DNA from: Ignavibacteriaceae bacterium
GTDB taxonomy: Bacteria; Bacteroidota; Ignavibacteria; Ignavibacteriales; Ignavibacteriaceae
Assembly: GCA_023231105.1 (NCBI GenBank)
Contig: JALNWB010000022.1
Coordinates: 1 to 37,851, forward strand
DNA: 37,851 nt
Direction of reading: 5' to 3'
Shown: one piece after another, positions 23,589 through 33,848 of the stretch
Layout: each line of letters begins with the position of its first letter
Position numbering within the stretch: the first letter of the stretch is position 1
Notes under the pieces: model-generated
What the model saw: the letters and a program-made list of their open reading frames with translations, nothing else
The model's database searches: none
Told to the model about the DNA's origin: nothing
Position numbers and translations under genes: made by a program

Positions 23589-26500
23589 TTATTTAATTAC
23601 CGCAAATTTACCAATATGTTCGCCGATTCCTTCAGCTTTAACATGGAAGACGTAGATGCCGTATGCGATATCCATTCCGTCTTCAGAAACTAAATTCCAA
23701 GTAAGGGAACCATCGCTTAACGGGGAATCTTTTTGTAACGTTTTAACAAGATAACCGGCCATTGTATAAATCTTAATTTCACATTTTTCAGGAAGATTTA
23801 TAAATTCAATTTTCCGTTCTCCGCGTCCGGATGCGTTCAAGTTTCTTTTTTCCCATGAAGCAGCACCAAGATAAGGATTGGGGACGACGGAAATTTTTTC
23901 CAGGTCTGTTTTAGCCTTACCGTTATTAATGGCTGCAACTTTTGTTGAAAAAGTAAACGCATCATTTTTATGGAGGGGGCGCGTTGTGGAAATTCTAAAA
24001 ATATCTCCCGGTGCAGGATCGACCGGTGTAGCGCCGCCAAATGGGAGAGAACAAGAAATCGACCATACCGTTAGCGCATTTCCTGTAGTAATCGGGGTAG
24101 TTTTAGATTCGAGAATTCTAATCTCATCCCCAATGGTAAGTGTTGCTCCTCCTGATTTATCGGGATCAGCCATTGCAATTTTAACATATCGTCCTTCCGT
24201 AATATTCTTAATCCTAAAATTGATTGGAAGTACTACGTAAGATCCACCTTTAATAAAGGTGGTATCGACAACGTGATCATAAAATTCTATTTCATAATCA
24301 GCAGGCCATTTAATTCCTTTTGAAGAGACATCTTGAGTGACGATCAAATTAGCATTGTTATTTCTAACAACCCACCCGGATTTAGTGAAATCAAGCGCAA
24401 TGCTTGTATCATTAATTACCGAAAGAGAAAGTCCGTCAAAAACATCCCCCATTTTATCTTTTCCAAAAAAAGTAGAATCTACTCCTGGAAGCATTACAGA
24501 ATCTACACCTTGATATGAGCGAACTACATCGTACGATTTAGTTGTATATTGATAAAGAAGCGAATCTGAATTAAATCTCACTGAATACCCAGCGCCGTTT
24601 ATTATTTTTCCAGGATCTAAAACATTTACGATAAGAGACCCCGTACCAATACCGGAAGAAACATGTTGAACGTCTCCCACTATTTCAGGAGGAATGTAGC
24701 CGGAGGCAGGAGCGTTAGGAACAACAACCGCACAGTTGATATCAACAAACTGAACGTTTCCAGCAAAATCTTCAGTGATAATTTTCGTACACTCCGAAGG
24801 TTGTAATCCGGAAGTACCGAATTTGGGATCACCCATATCATAGGAAACAACGGCGTAATAATATTTTTCGCCATTCTTAACATCAGTATCAATGTATGAG
24901 TTTTGTATTCCTGTTTCGGAGCCTCTCCAAAAGCGGGCTCCATTAATACCAACAGGATCAGGACCCTTAATACCATCTACCTTATCAAATTGGGCAATCG
25001 GTTTTGAGTATTTAGGTTCGCCTCTAGAATCTGTAATTATTTTAATATCATTAAATTCCGGTTCACGGCTTTTATAGATGAGATAACCTTCAAAATCTTT
25101 TTTAAAGCCCATACGGTTACCGTTTGCATCATACTCAAATCCTAAGAAAGGATCGCGTGACTCTTCAGCTTTTTTATCCCAGTATAAAATAACTTTTTTA
25201 TCACCGGCAACCGCATTTACCATAGGTGTAACCGGGGGTTTTGAGAAGTTATAGTTTGCATTATAAATCTGCTGAACCGTGACTTTATTAAATATCATAT
25301 CTTCTTTATCAGAGCCAAAAACCAATGCCATTGAATAACGTTCGCGCAATCCTTTTTTAAGTGGGAAAGGACCGGAAGAGAAAACGATGTTTACATTTGC
25401 GTCGCTGATAGTAGTATCAGCAAAGCCGCCAACCATTTTCGACCAGACAACTTCATCATATTTGGGCCAAGGATTTGAAGGCGTGTGCGCAAGATTAACG
25501 AGAGAGACAGCGTTCAAACCGATTTGATCTGATTCATCTTTATCGGTTTTATCAAAATTAGGCTCACCATCTGTCGGTTTTCCATCTCCTTCACCTTCAT
25601 CAGGACCAGTATATTGAGGATCATAAGGTCCAACGCCATCTTTTCCAACATCATTATTTACCGGTTCAGTTGCCGGATCCCATTTACCGTTATTGTTTAA
25701 ATCCAGGAACCCAACCCAATCTTCATCATTATCAATACCATCATCACGCCGTTCATCAACCATCAAAGGATTGAACGTTGAACCGTTTTTCCAGGTTGAT
25801 CCATCTACCTTTGTCGCATCCTCATCATCATCAATACCATTTGTAGCGTTGCCGGGACTTTCGAGATAAGCATATCCGTAATAGCCGGTAATCCAACCGC
25901 CAGGAGTTCCTTTTCCATCAATATCCCATGCATAAGTTAAATCTAAATATTTATCGTATCGAACATTATCACCGTTATCGTCTTTTCCACCAACACCGGG
26001 ATCGGAGTAGAAACCAAAACAGGTACTGTCATAATCAACATCAGAGATGTTCACAATATCATAGTGCCAAAAAATAATATCTTCAGCTAAAACGTGAGAC
26101 CACTGGAAACCACGTGTCTCAACTCGAATTCCGAGCCCGCCCCAGGTAGTATCCGAGTGAATCGGAAAATAACTATAAGGCGCTCGTCTGAACTCGCCGT
26201 CTCTATTATCATCAACCACAAAAAAAGTTTCAAAGTCGGCATTCTTTTGATCTAACCCAAAATAGCCGTACCAATGTCCATCCCATCTTGCTGCTTCACT
26301 TGCAGGGTAATCATAACGAAATGTTGCTTTGGGCCAAACTGCAGGCCACGAAGTTTTATCAATGCTCATAGCAGGTTTTGTTGAAGAGAGATTAGAATAA
26401 CCGGGGAGCGGTTCAAGTCCCCAAATTTCACCGGTTACCGGGTCTTGATCCATTTCTTCGCGGTAACTTGCTTCAACGGGATGAACAACTTGCCCGTTTT

Positions 26501-26783
26501 TTGTTTTAGAGACTTGCGCTGCAATCAGAACTGTTACACCATCGATATATGCATGCCCGGTACCTTTAGGCCATTCACCTGAAGGCATAAAAGGCCAGTG
26601 AGCAACTTCCGTAGTATTTTTAAAAAGAGTACGTACCAGGTTTCCATCCATTACGCTCTCTTTTTCATATTTAAAATTTCCTCGGTCGTCAGATCGATAT
26701 AGCTCAACCTGAGGATCAACCTGGGCATAAAGAGAAAAACTGCCGGCTAAGAGAAAGAGAAGAAGAATTATTTTGTTTTTCAT
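23589..26783 (-). CDS. Large T9SS-exported surface protein with calcium-type loops
   Basis: 1064 residues. The signal peptide MKNKIILLLFLLAGSFSLYAQ is followed by a long beta-rich region with aromatic-rich segments and several Asp/Asn-rich loops (NGIDDDEDATKVDGS, DDGIDNDEDW, DLNNNGKWDPATE, about 310-380). There is a fibronectin-like part around 510-660 and a C-terminal sorting domain of the VVPNPY type (IKIYTMAGYLVKTL..GIYVFHVKAE..GKFAVIK). The exact function is unknown. It sits 17 bases after the TonB receptor gene and 13 bases before the PorV-like gene. In this position, where Bacteroidetes loci keep SusD, it could be the surface partner of the receptor (inference). AGGAG precedes the ATG. 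Confidence 0.8.
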   Translation of the reverse strand: MKNKIILLLFLLAGSFSLYAQVDPQVELYRSDDRGNFKYEKESVMDGNLVRTLFKNTTEVAHWPFMPSGEWPKGTGHAYIDGVTVLIAAQVSKTKNGQVVHPVEASYREEMDQDPVTGEIWGLEPLPGYSNLSSTKPAMSIDKTSWPAVWPKATFRYDYPASEAARWDGHWYGYFGLDQKNADFETFFVVDDNRDGEFRRAPYSYFPIHSDTTWGGLGIRVETRGFQWSHVLAEDIIFWHYDIVNISDVDYDSTCFGFYSDPGVGGKDDNGDNVRYDKYLDLTYAWDIDGKGTPGGWITGYYGYAYLESPGNATNGIDDDEDATKVDGSTWKNGSTFNPLMVDERRDDGIDNDEDWVGFLDLNNNGKWDPATEPVNNDVGKDGVGPYDPQYTGPDEGEGDGKPTDGEPNFDKTDKDESDQIGLNAVSLVNLAHTPSNPWPKYDEVVWSKMVGGFADTTISDANVNIVFSSGPFPLKKGLRERYSMALVFGSDKEDMIFNKVTVQQIYNANYNFSKPPVTPMVNAVAGDKKVILYWDKKAEESRDPFLGFEYDANGNRMGFKKDFEGYLIYKSREPEFNDIKIITDSRGEPKYSKPIAQFDKVDGIKGPDPVGINGARFWRGSETGIQNSYIDTDVKNGEKYYYAVVSYDMGDPKFGTSGLQPSECTKIITEDFAGNVQFVDINCAVVVPNAPASGYIPPEIVGDVQHVSSGIGTGSLIVNVLDPGKIINGAGYSVRFNSDSLLYQYTTKSYDVVRSYQGVDSVMLPGVDSTFFGKDKMGDVFDGLSLSVINDTSIALDFTKSGWVVRNNNANLIVTQDVSSKGIKWPADYEIEFYDHVVDTTFIKGGSYVVLPINFRIKNITEGRYVKIAMADPDKSGGATLTIGDEIRILESKTTPITTGNALTVWSISCSLPFGGATPVDPAPGDIFRISTTRPLHKNDAFTFSTKVAAINNGKAKTDLEKISVVPNPYLGAASWEKRNLNASGRGERKIEFINLPEKCEIKIYTMAGYLVKTLQKDSPLSDGSLTWNLVSEDGMDIAYGIYVFHVKAEGIGEHIGKFAVIK

Positions 26784-26800
26784 GTTATCTCCTGTAAATG

Positions 26801-29521
26801 CTAAATTCCGAATTGCATACCAAGTCGTATCTGACGAGGCGCTGAAAAGGCGGTTGGGTTATTCAAATATTCTTGGATAGTATTGTGCCCGATAATCGGA
26901 CTTGCCTCACTCGTATAAATGTCAACATTTGCACGTCCGGAAGCTGAATTTACACCGTACTCATTCTTAATGTCAAGAAGATTATAGATAAGTACGAAAG
27001 CGTTTAACTTTACTCCATAAAGGTCAAACGTTTTCTCGGCGCGAAGATCAACATTATAAGTTGGAGGCTTAATACCGCCATTTTCAAAACGAACGCCGTT
27101 TGAAACACGAACGCTTTCAGTATAAGGAAAACCCGAACCATAACTGAAGATAAGTCCAACGCTCCAATCACCGGGATCGCCCGCAGTAAGTGAAAGACTT
27201 AAAGTTGACCGTTGATCCCAATCCAAAGGAACAACTTTTTTATTTGCTTCGATTGGGGGAATAGTCTGATTGTTATTAAAAACAGCATATGGATCAGAAG
27301 CATTTCCTTCAGCTATCTGGTATGTATAATCTAATTTAGCACCAAAGTAATCAATAAATCTTCTTTCAAGCGTTACGATAAATCCGCGCACATTACCGTA
27401 GTCTCTATTCACGAAGCGGGCATATTTTACACCTTCATAGGTATTGATAATTTCCATACCAAGTAGATTACGAATGTCGCGGTAATAAATCGAGGTATTC
27501 AAAGAGATGTTAGGGAAAAGAATTTGCTGTAACCCGATTTCATACATGATCGTTTTTTGAGGCTTCAAATCGGGGTTTCCGGTAACTTGTGAAAGTGAAG
27601 AGGTCTGGGTGATTAAATAATCTGAGTTAATAAATAAATTTTCGAAACTCGGGGTCTGGAAAAAATGACCATACGAAAAGTGAATAATTCCTTGATCGGT
27701 TATTGGGAATGAAACTCCAAGTCTTGGACTTAATTGATATTTCTTTGTTGTTTTTACCCTTTGTCCTGCACCAGGGAAAGAAGAATTATTTGAAGGATTT
27801 CTTAAATCAGCAGGAAGCTCTGAATTAGGGTCAAAATAATCAAGGCGAATACCTGCATTGATAATCATGATATCATATTCCATTTTGTCCTGGACATATG
27901 CTGAAAATTCTCTAGGATACTTTGTGTAATCTTGATTACCCGGCGCACCAAGATCGCGATACCAAGGAGTAAACACAGAATCGTTTTCATCTTTATCAAT
28001 TAAAGAAAGGCCGTGGTTATAGATTTTGTGAAAACGGGCTTCAATACCTGCACCGATCTTATGTTCTTTGGAAACTTGCGAGTTGATTGTCCATTGAACG
28101 ATATTAGTAAGTGTCTCGCGTGCATAGCGTCCTCCCTGGTTTCCGCCTTGATGGAAAGTATAGCCTGATTTAGGCTCTCCTTTTGCAATGTCAACATACC
28201 GGGAATCGTACGGATCAGAATAAAGATATCCTTTATAATTGAAATAGTTAGAATTAAATTTCAATGATTGGAATGTACTCTGCGAAGGGACATGAGTAAT
28301 TTGAAGACTATTCATGTGGCTGAAACGATAATGCTTTTGAGTCCCATCAGGGGTCCAAGACCAATAGTGATCATAGTATCTGTTATAATTGTCATCTCCA
28401 AAATAGCTGTAACTAAGTTTAAACTGTTTCATTGTGTAAGAGATTTTTCCGTTGAGTGATTTCTTCTCGGATGGATTCATTGCAACATTTGCACCATCTC
28501 CGGAATATCTGTCAATCACAATAGTTTGGGTTGGATCGAATGGGTTAGTAAACGCCGACGCTGCATCATCAGAAACGAGATATTCGCGTTTGCCGAATAA
28601 GTAACCGTCTTCTTTGTAGTAACGGGCGGTTATAAAATAAGATAAGTTATCTACAATTTCAGTTGGACCACTAAGGCTTAATTGAAAATCTTTTGTTTTA
28701 ATTGAAGTGAATTTATCTAAATTTCTAAAAATATCGGTGTGGGTCGTATAATAATTTCCAACGTACGCAGATGCGTTGATATCGAATTTTGATGAACCGT
28801 CCTGCGTTACAATGTTAACAACGCCGGACATTGCCTGACCATATTCAGCATTGAAGGTACCGCTGATTACTTCCATTTCACGGATTGAACTATTTTCAAG
28901 CTGGATACCAAATCCGCCGTTGAATGCGTCGGTAACCGAAACCCCATCAACTAAATATGCAACTTCGCCGGAACGACCGCCGCGAAAGTGTCCGTCAACA
29001 ACACCGGCTTGCAAGTTAATAACCTGGTTGATATTTTCAACCGGCATCATCTTAATATCGTTTGCAGATACGGTAACCGAAGATGATGTGAGATCCTTTT
29101 GAACCATAGGACGTTCAGCAGTAATAACAACTACTTTATCTATATTAATTGTCTGCGCTGAAAGCTTGACATCAAGTTTAGTTGTTAAGTCTATTTTTAC
29201 AACAACTTTTTGAATGACAACCTTTTGATATCCTATAGCACTCGCAACTATTCGATATTCACCGGGAGGAATATTATTAATGAAATAATAGCCGTCAAAA
29301 TCGGCGGCAGCGCCTAAAAATGTTCCTTCAACAACTATATTTGCCCCGATGATTGCTTCACCGGTTTCGGCATCAACAATTTTCCCGGAAATCTTTCCGG
29401 TTTGCCCGGCAAAGAGAGTGGCTGAAAAAACAAGGATGAACAGAGAAGAAAGAAAACTCTTTCCGACTGTTGTATTTAGGCTTAAGAGAAACCTCTCCTT
29501 CAATGAATATGTAGTTTGCAT
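26801..29521 (-). CDS. SusC-like TonB-dependent receptor of the sugar locus
   Basis: 906 residues. An unusually long N-terminal lead precedes the hydrophobic signal (about 22-38). A carboxypeptidase-regulatory-like domain follows (about 43-130: TGKISGKIVDAETGEAIIGANIVVEGT..DGYYFINNIPPGEY), then a plug (about 135-255, INQVINLQAGVVDGHFRGGRSGEVAYLVDGVSV) and a barrel of some 650 residues ending RLGMQFGI. It should import an oligosaccharide or other large ligand with TonB energy. AGGAAG lies before the ATG. It is the first gene of a unit with the 1064-residue surface protein and the PorV-like barrel. The typical SusC motif and a SusD neighbour are not seen, so the receptor is of the general TonB/CarboxypepD type. 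Confidence 0.88.
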   Translation of the reverse strand: MQTTYSLKERFLLSLNTTVGKSFLSSLFILVFSATLFAGQTGKISGKIVDAETGEAIIGANIVVEGTFLGAAADFDGYYFINNIPPGEYRIVASAIGYQKVVIQKVVVKIDLTTKLDVKLSAQTINIDKVVVITAERPMVQKDLTSSSVTVSANDIKMMPVENINQVINLQAGVVDGHFRGGRSGEVAYLVDGVSVTDAFNGGFGIQLENSSIREMEVISGTFNAEYGQAMSGVVNIVTQDGSSKFDINASAYVGNYYTTHTDIFRNLDKFTSIKTKDFQLSLSGPTEIVDNLSYFITARYYKEDGYLFGKREYLVSDDAASAFTNPFDPTQTIVIDRYSGDGANVAMNPSEKKSLNGKISYTMKQFKLSYSYFGDDNYNRYYDHYWSWTPDGTQKHYRFSHMNSLQITHVPSQSTFQSLKFNSNYFNYKGYLYSDPYDSRYVDIAKGEPKSGYTFHQGGNQGGRYARETLTNIVQWTINSQVSKEHKIGAGIEARFHKIYNHGLSLIDKDENDSVFTPWYRDLGAPGNQDYTKYPREFSAYVQDKMEYDIMIINAGIRLDYFDPNSELPADLRNPSNNSSFPGAGQRVKTTKKYQLSPRLGVSFPITDQGIIHFSYGHFFQTPSFENLFINSDYLITQTSSLSQVTGNPDLKPQKTIMYEIGLQQILFPNISLNTSIYYRDIRNLLGMEIINTYEGVKYARFVNRDYGNVRGFIVTLERRFIDYFGAKLDYTYQIAEGNASDPYAVFNNNQTIPPIEANKKVVPLDWDQRSTLSLSLTAGDPGDWSVGLIFSYGSGFPYTESVRVSNGVRFENGGIKPPTYNVDLRAEKTFDLYGVKLNAFVLIYNLLDIKNEYGVNSASGRANVDIYTSEASPIIGHNTIQEYLNNPTAFSAPRQIRLGMQFGI

Positions 29522-29578
29522 ACGTCTATCTTCCTAATAAAATATTAAATTCTCAGGTAACCAAATAAATAATAAAGT

Positions 29579-29616
29579 CCCCCGCTCATTACATTTTCAT
29601 GTAAGAAAAGCGGGGG
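29579..29616 (-). terminator. Terminator of the CBM9/T9SS gene
   Basis: A long two-part hairpin: outer CCCCCGCT / AGCGGGGG, inner TTACAT-TTTC-ATGTAA. On the minus strand an AT-rich stretch (ACTTTATTATTTATTT) follows rather than a pure T-run. It lies about 20 bases after the stop, and the promoter of the receptor gene must lie within or just after it. Confidence 0.7.
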
Positions 29617-29634
29617 AACAAAAGACACTTTGAA

Positions 29635-32118
29635 CTATTTAAGCAGCATCATTTTTTTGATACTTTGGAACGAACCCGCTTCTAATTTGTAAAAATACAT
29701 ACCGCTGGCAAGGCTGCTGGCATTGAAGCTAACAGTGTGATCACCCGCTGTTTGATACTGATTTACTAAAGTCGAAACTTCGCGTCCAAGAACGTCAAAT
29801 ACTCTCAAAGTCACCAATTCAGGATTTTGAAGAGAATAGGTAATCTTCGTTGACGGATTAAAAGGATTCGGATAGTTTTGAGCTAAGTTGAAACTACTTA
29901 CAACATTGTTTGTTGCATCATCAACACCGGTTGCCATCTTATTTCCGATCCATGTCCATAACCATCTTGAAGGATCAGTCCATGACTGATCTTGATTATA
30001 AGGAGAATAGCAGAATACTAATTCTCTATCACCGGTAGCATCTGCGTCATTGCAAGAGAAATCGATAGGAATTTGCATTCCTTCAACTGGGTGCAGAACG
30101 CTATCAACATCACCGGTATAATTATAATTACGTTTTTTAGCAATATCTGCCAATGGGATTTTCGCTTCAAAAATGTATCCAGGTGTAAACTTTTGGCCGA
30201 AGTAATAATTAGTTCCCGGGTATAACAAACTGTCGCTGTTTGCCGTGGTAACTCTTTCCTGATCAAAACGAATTTCATAGTGAGGAGTTGCCCCTCGTTT
30301 AAAACCAGTGAAAACGGGAGTATCATGAGCATCGAACAATCCAATGTATAGGTTGATGGCGTCATTCATCCAAGGATCGCTTCTCTTCTTCCAACTGTAA
30401 ATATCATCGGTAACATCTGCAGCAAAGTAAAGGTTATCTTGATCCATTGCCAAATAAGCTATTAAACTATAATCTGCGTCACCGTTATGCAAACCGCTAG
30501 GAGCATCAAATCCGGTTCCGTCAGCAAGAGTAATTTTTATTTGAGGAACATTCGCCCAATCAGCTAAATCACCATCAGCTGCAAAATTAGCAGGAGCAGT
30601 TTTTGCAATTGTAGGAACGCCCTTGCCCAAATTTGTTGTAGGAGTATTCAAGAATGCCGGGTCTGAAAAATTACCGGCATCATCCTTACAAACAATTGCA
30701 TAATAGTAGGTAAGGTCTTTGTCGGTAAGCGGAGTACGAAGAATTTGCTCGACAAATTGAGTGTTTTCCGGAATACCAAGTTTGAGTGGACGAGCTTTTG
30801 TGATATCTGTAATCGGCTGATCCGAATAATAAACGTTATATGCTTCTTTTGTTTCATTGGGAACATCAGTCCACGTCACTAAGTTTTGATATGTTCCTTG
30901 AACAACGCTTAGCCCGGTTACGGCTTTAGGAGCAACAACATCAATTACAGGATTACCTGTCCATATTTCGGTAAGGTAAATAACTTTACCGGCAACAGCA
31001 GAAGCTTCAGCCATGATACCGAAAACGCTCACTTTTGATGAATCAAAACCTGTTGTATTATCTTGAGGAGTAAAGTCCATTAAGGATAGAACAGCTTGGT
31101 GCCATGCATTGTCGCCAATTGGAGTGAACACTTTACCGATTTTACCGGCGCCGCTTTCGAATTGGGCTCTTAATGCGCCAGTACCGGGATCGGCTTTATA
31201 CCAGAATTTTAAGGAGTCAATTGACCATGACCATGACATATCGAAAGCTGGACTTATATTAAATCCTACTCCAGACCATCCATTATTCCATTCATTTCCT
31301 TGAACCCATTTGAGTGCGTTTAATTCAGGAACACGACCGGCGCCAGTTACCATTTCAATGGTTGATTGCCCCCAAGACCAACCAGTTCCAAGAGCGTTTG
31401 GTAAAGATTTTCCGTTGAAAAATACTGTAGGTATAGATCTTTTTCCTTCAAGCGTTAAATTATCCCATAATAAAGATCCGGTGGATTTTATAGAACTATC
31501 ACCGCCTGCAGTTGAATAGACCAAAGCAAATTCAAAACCTTTTATATGGTCAAGCTGCATTACTTTATCTCCGTCACCAAATTGAAGGACAAACCCTTTT
31601 GTGTTATCGGAATTCATTTCAAGAGGGATGTCAACATCTACCCAGCCGCCGGATGCATCAGCAAAATTTATTCCTATTTTGTGTAACCAAAGGTCTCTCA
31701 TACCGGCAGCGTCGTATTCTGCCATTTTGAATTCCATAGTTGTTGTTCCCGTAACGGTCATCAGTGCGGGATTCATCACTTTATAGCGTAACTTTAAGTG
31801 GGTACCGCCCGAAAGATCCATATACGGCACTGAGTCGGTCTGACCAGGCTTATATGTTGTTCTTACAACGTAACCACCCCAGCCATCGGAAGCTTGTACT
31901 TTGAAATCAATCTTCATTGAACCGGTTCCTTCAACATGGTCGGGATCGTTTGATAAGTTGCAATAAGAACCAGGTCCATTTGTAAAAAAGTTATCATTCA
32001 ATACAGGAGGATCCAGAAAAACCGGTCCAACCGCATTGTCGAAACTTTGAATTAACTTTTGAGCTTGTGACACTTGGATCAAGCCCATTAGAAAAATGAA
32101 AATGAAAAGTTTTTTCAT
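29635..32118 (-). CDS. Multidomain carbohydrate-binding T9SS protein (CBM9-like)
   Basis: 827 residues. A signal peptide (1-19) is followed by a jelly-roll sugar-binding-like domain (about 24-225, FDN..GTGSMKIDFKVQASDGWGGYVV), a second beta-sandwich (about 230-390) and a fibronectin type III domain (about 397-490). A CBM9-like domain follows (about 510-735, ADGDLADWANVPQIKI..AYLAMDQDNLYFAADVTDDI), then a T9SS type A sorting domain (QNYPNPFNPSTKITY..KKMMLLK). No catalytic motif was found, so it probably holds polysaccharide at the cell surface for the GH16 enzyme or the receptor. AAAGGAG precedes the ATG. It follows the symporter by 104 bases and ends at a hairpin. Confidence 0.82.
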   Translation of the reverse strand: MKKLFIFIFLMGLIQVSQAQKLIQSFDNAVGPVFLDPPVLNDNFFTNGPGSYCNLSNDPDHVEGTGSMKIDFKVQASDGWGGYVVRTTYKPGQTDSVPYMDLSGGTHLKLRYKVMNPALMTVTGTTTMEFKMAEYDAAGMRDLWLHKIGINFADASGGWVDVDIPLEMNSDNTKGFVLQFGDGDKVMQLDHIKGFEFALVYSTAGGDSSIKSTGSLLWDNLTLEGKRSIPTVFFNGKSLPNALGTGWSWGQSTIEMVTGAGRVPELNALKWVQGNEWNNGWSGVGFNISPAFDMSWSWSIDSLKFWYKADPGTGALRAQFESGAGKIGKVFTPIGDNAWHQAVLSLMDFTPQDNTTGFDSSKVSVFGIMAEASAVAGKVIYLTEIWTGNPVIDVVAPKAVTGLSVVQGTYQNLVTWTDVPNETKEAYNVYYSDQPITDITKARPLKLGIPENTQFVEQILRTPLTDKDLTYYYAIVCKDDAGNFSDPAFLNTPTTNLGKGVPTIAKTAPANFAADGDLADWANVPQIKITLADGTGFDAPSGLHNGDADYSLIAYLAMDQDNLYFAADVTDDIYSWKKRSDPWMNDAINLYIGLFDAHDTPVFTGFKRGATPHYEIRFDQERVTTANSDSLLYPGTNYYFGQKFTPGYIFEAKIPLADIAKKRNYNYTGDVDSVLHPVEGMQIPIDFSCNDADATGDRELVFCYSPYNQDQSWTDPSRWLWTWIGNKMATGVDDATNNVVSSFNLAQNYPNPFNPSTKITYSLQNPELVTLRVFDVLGREVSTLVNQYQTAGDHTVSFNASSLASGMYFYKLEAGSFQSIKKMMLLK

Positions 32119-32222
32119 GACTTTTCTCCTTTGTTAGTTAGTTGTTATGTGTTTAGTACTGTGAAAATATTATTGTCATTAGTTAATAGTTATTTGTCAT
32201 CAAAATTCTGCCAACTGCTTAC

Positions 32223-33848
32223 TCAATTCCAAAGACTCCAGAGACCGAGAATGATCAACAAAATAAAAGCCGACATCACAAGGTTTAATCTGTCTCTGCT
32301 GACCGAACCCAGATGATTTAAATTGAATTTAATTTCTCTAAACGTATCCGGGAACAAAAAAGATACGTGTGAAATTTCTTTCCTTTCCGGTTCAAGAGCA
32401 AAACTAAGTACGAGAATTAACACGGAACAAAATAAAAACAGCAGTATGGCGAAATGTAAAAAATTGATCGAAACAAAATTGATAAGCAGCGATGAACTCG
32501 TCATATTCATCTGCACAAGAAGCTGCGCGGTTAAACGTAATATTCCAATTATTTCACCAATAATCAATGTCCAAATTGCGGCTCTTCCTGTAACTTGTTT
32601 AAATAGCAGACCGAAGATAAAAACGGCAGTTATGGGGGGACTAATAAACGCCTGCACGCTTTGCAAAAACAAATAAACTTGAGAACTAATCAGCTTAACA
32701 AAAGAAACCATTAAAATAGCTCCTACCACGGTAACCATCGTAGCTAATCTGCCAATTAGAACCAATTTTCTTTCGGAAGATTCAGGGTTTCTCGGTTTAT
32801 AATAATCATTTGTAAAAATTGCAGAGGAGCTGTTAAAGGCACTCGCCAGTGAGGACATTATCGCCGCAAGTAAACCCGCAACAACAAATCCTTTTACGCC
32901 GACAGGTAATAAATTACCCGATATTAAAGCTGGATATGCATCGTCCCCTTTTGCTTCGGGATAAAGAACTGCGGCAATTAATCCTGGTAAAACCAAAATA
33001 AAAATCGGACTGATTTTAAGGAAAGCGGCAAGTAAAGAACCGCGCCGCGCATTTTCAATATTTTTTGCGCTAAGCAATCTTTGCACAATAAATTGGTCTG
33101 TACACCAATACCAAAAAGCAATAATAGGAGCGCCGAAGATAATTCCCGTCCAAGGATAATCAGGATCGGAGATACCCTTAAACATAGAAAAAAAATCTGC
33201 CGGTAATTTTGCTTGCAGCGCAGAAAATCCGCCAACCTCGTGTAACCCGAAAAGGGTTAAGGTTACGGCTCCCAAAATCATTATGATTGCCTGCACGTAG
33301 TGTGTTTTAACTATAGCTGTGGCGCCCCCGGTAACGCTGTATAATCCTGTAATCAACACTATAATAATTGCCGATGTATAAATGTTTATTCCAAATATTT
33401 TTGTAAATAAAAGACCGCCTGCAAAAAGCGTAACGGTTATTTTTGTAAAAAGATAGGTGACTATAGAAATTACCGCAAAAAGTTTTCTGCTTCTTCTATC
33501 AAATCTTTTTTCAAGAAATTCCGGCATCGTTTGAACGCCGCTCTTTAATAAGATCGGGGCAATAAACCATCCGAGGAGAATTAAAATAAATATTGCCATA
33601 AGTTCAAACTGCGCTACGGCAAAACCTCTTGAAGCGCCGGCGCCGGCTAATCCAACAAAATGTTCGCTGGAAATGTTGGTTGCAAAAATTGATAAACCAA
33701 CTGCAATCCAACCGCTGTTTCTGCCTGCCAAAAAATAATCTTCGGTAGTTTTTTCTTTTTTCCGTGAATAGAGAAATCCTATGCTTAGCACTACCGCTAA
33801 GTAGGCTACCAAGATTAAACTATCGAAAATTGAAAAAGACGCTGCCAA
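32223..33848 (-). CDS. Sodium/sugar symporter (SSS family, SGLT-like)
   Basis: 541 residues, about 13-14 membrane helices. The hallmarks of the sodium:solute symporter family are present: DYFLAGRNSGWIAVGLSIFATNISSEHFVGLAGAGA near the N-terminus and WYWCTDQFIVQRLLSAKN in the middle, both typical of the glucose/galactose group. The start is a TTG at 33848 with AAGAAGGA six bases upstream; no better ATG is near. It moves a monosaccharide into the cytoplasm with sodium, fitting the beta-glucan genes that follow. It is divergent from the hybrid histidine kinase at 34242, and the shared upstream region contains an operator-like repeat. Confidence 0.9.
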   Translation of the reverse strand: MAASFSIFDSLILVAYLAVVLSIGFLYSRKKEKTTEDYFLAGRNSGWIAVGLSIFATNISSEHFVGLAGAGASRGFAVAQFELMAIFILILLGWFIAPILLKSGVQTMPEFLEKRFDRRSRKLFAVISIVTYLFTKITVTLFAGGLLFTKIFGINIYTSAIIIVLITGLYSVTGGATAIVKTHYVQAIIMILGAVTLTLFGLHEVGGFSALQAKLPADFFSMFKGISDPDYPWTGIIFGAPIIAFWYWCTDQFIVQRLLSAKNIENARRGSLLAAFLKISPIFILVLPGLIAAVLYPEAKGDDAYPALISGNLLPVGVKGFVVAGLLAAIMSSLASAFNSSSAIFTNDYYKPRNPESSERKLVLIGRLATMVTVVGAILMVSFVKLISSQVYLFLQSVQAFISPPITAVFIFGLLFKQVTGRAAIWTLIIGEIIGILRLTAQLLVQMNMTSSSLLINFVSINFLHFAILLFLFCSVLILVLSFALEPERKEISHVSFLFPDTFREIKFNLNHLGSVSRDRLNLVMSAFILLIILGLWSLWN

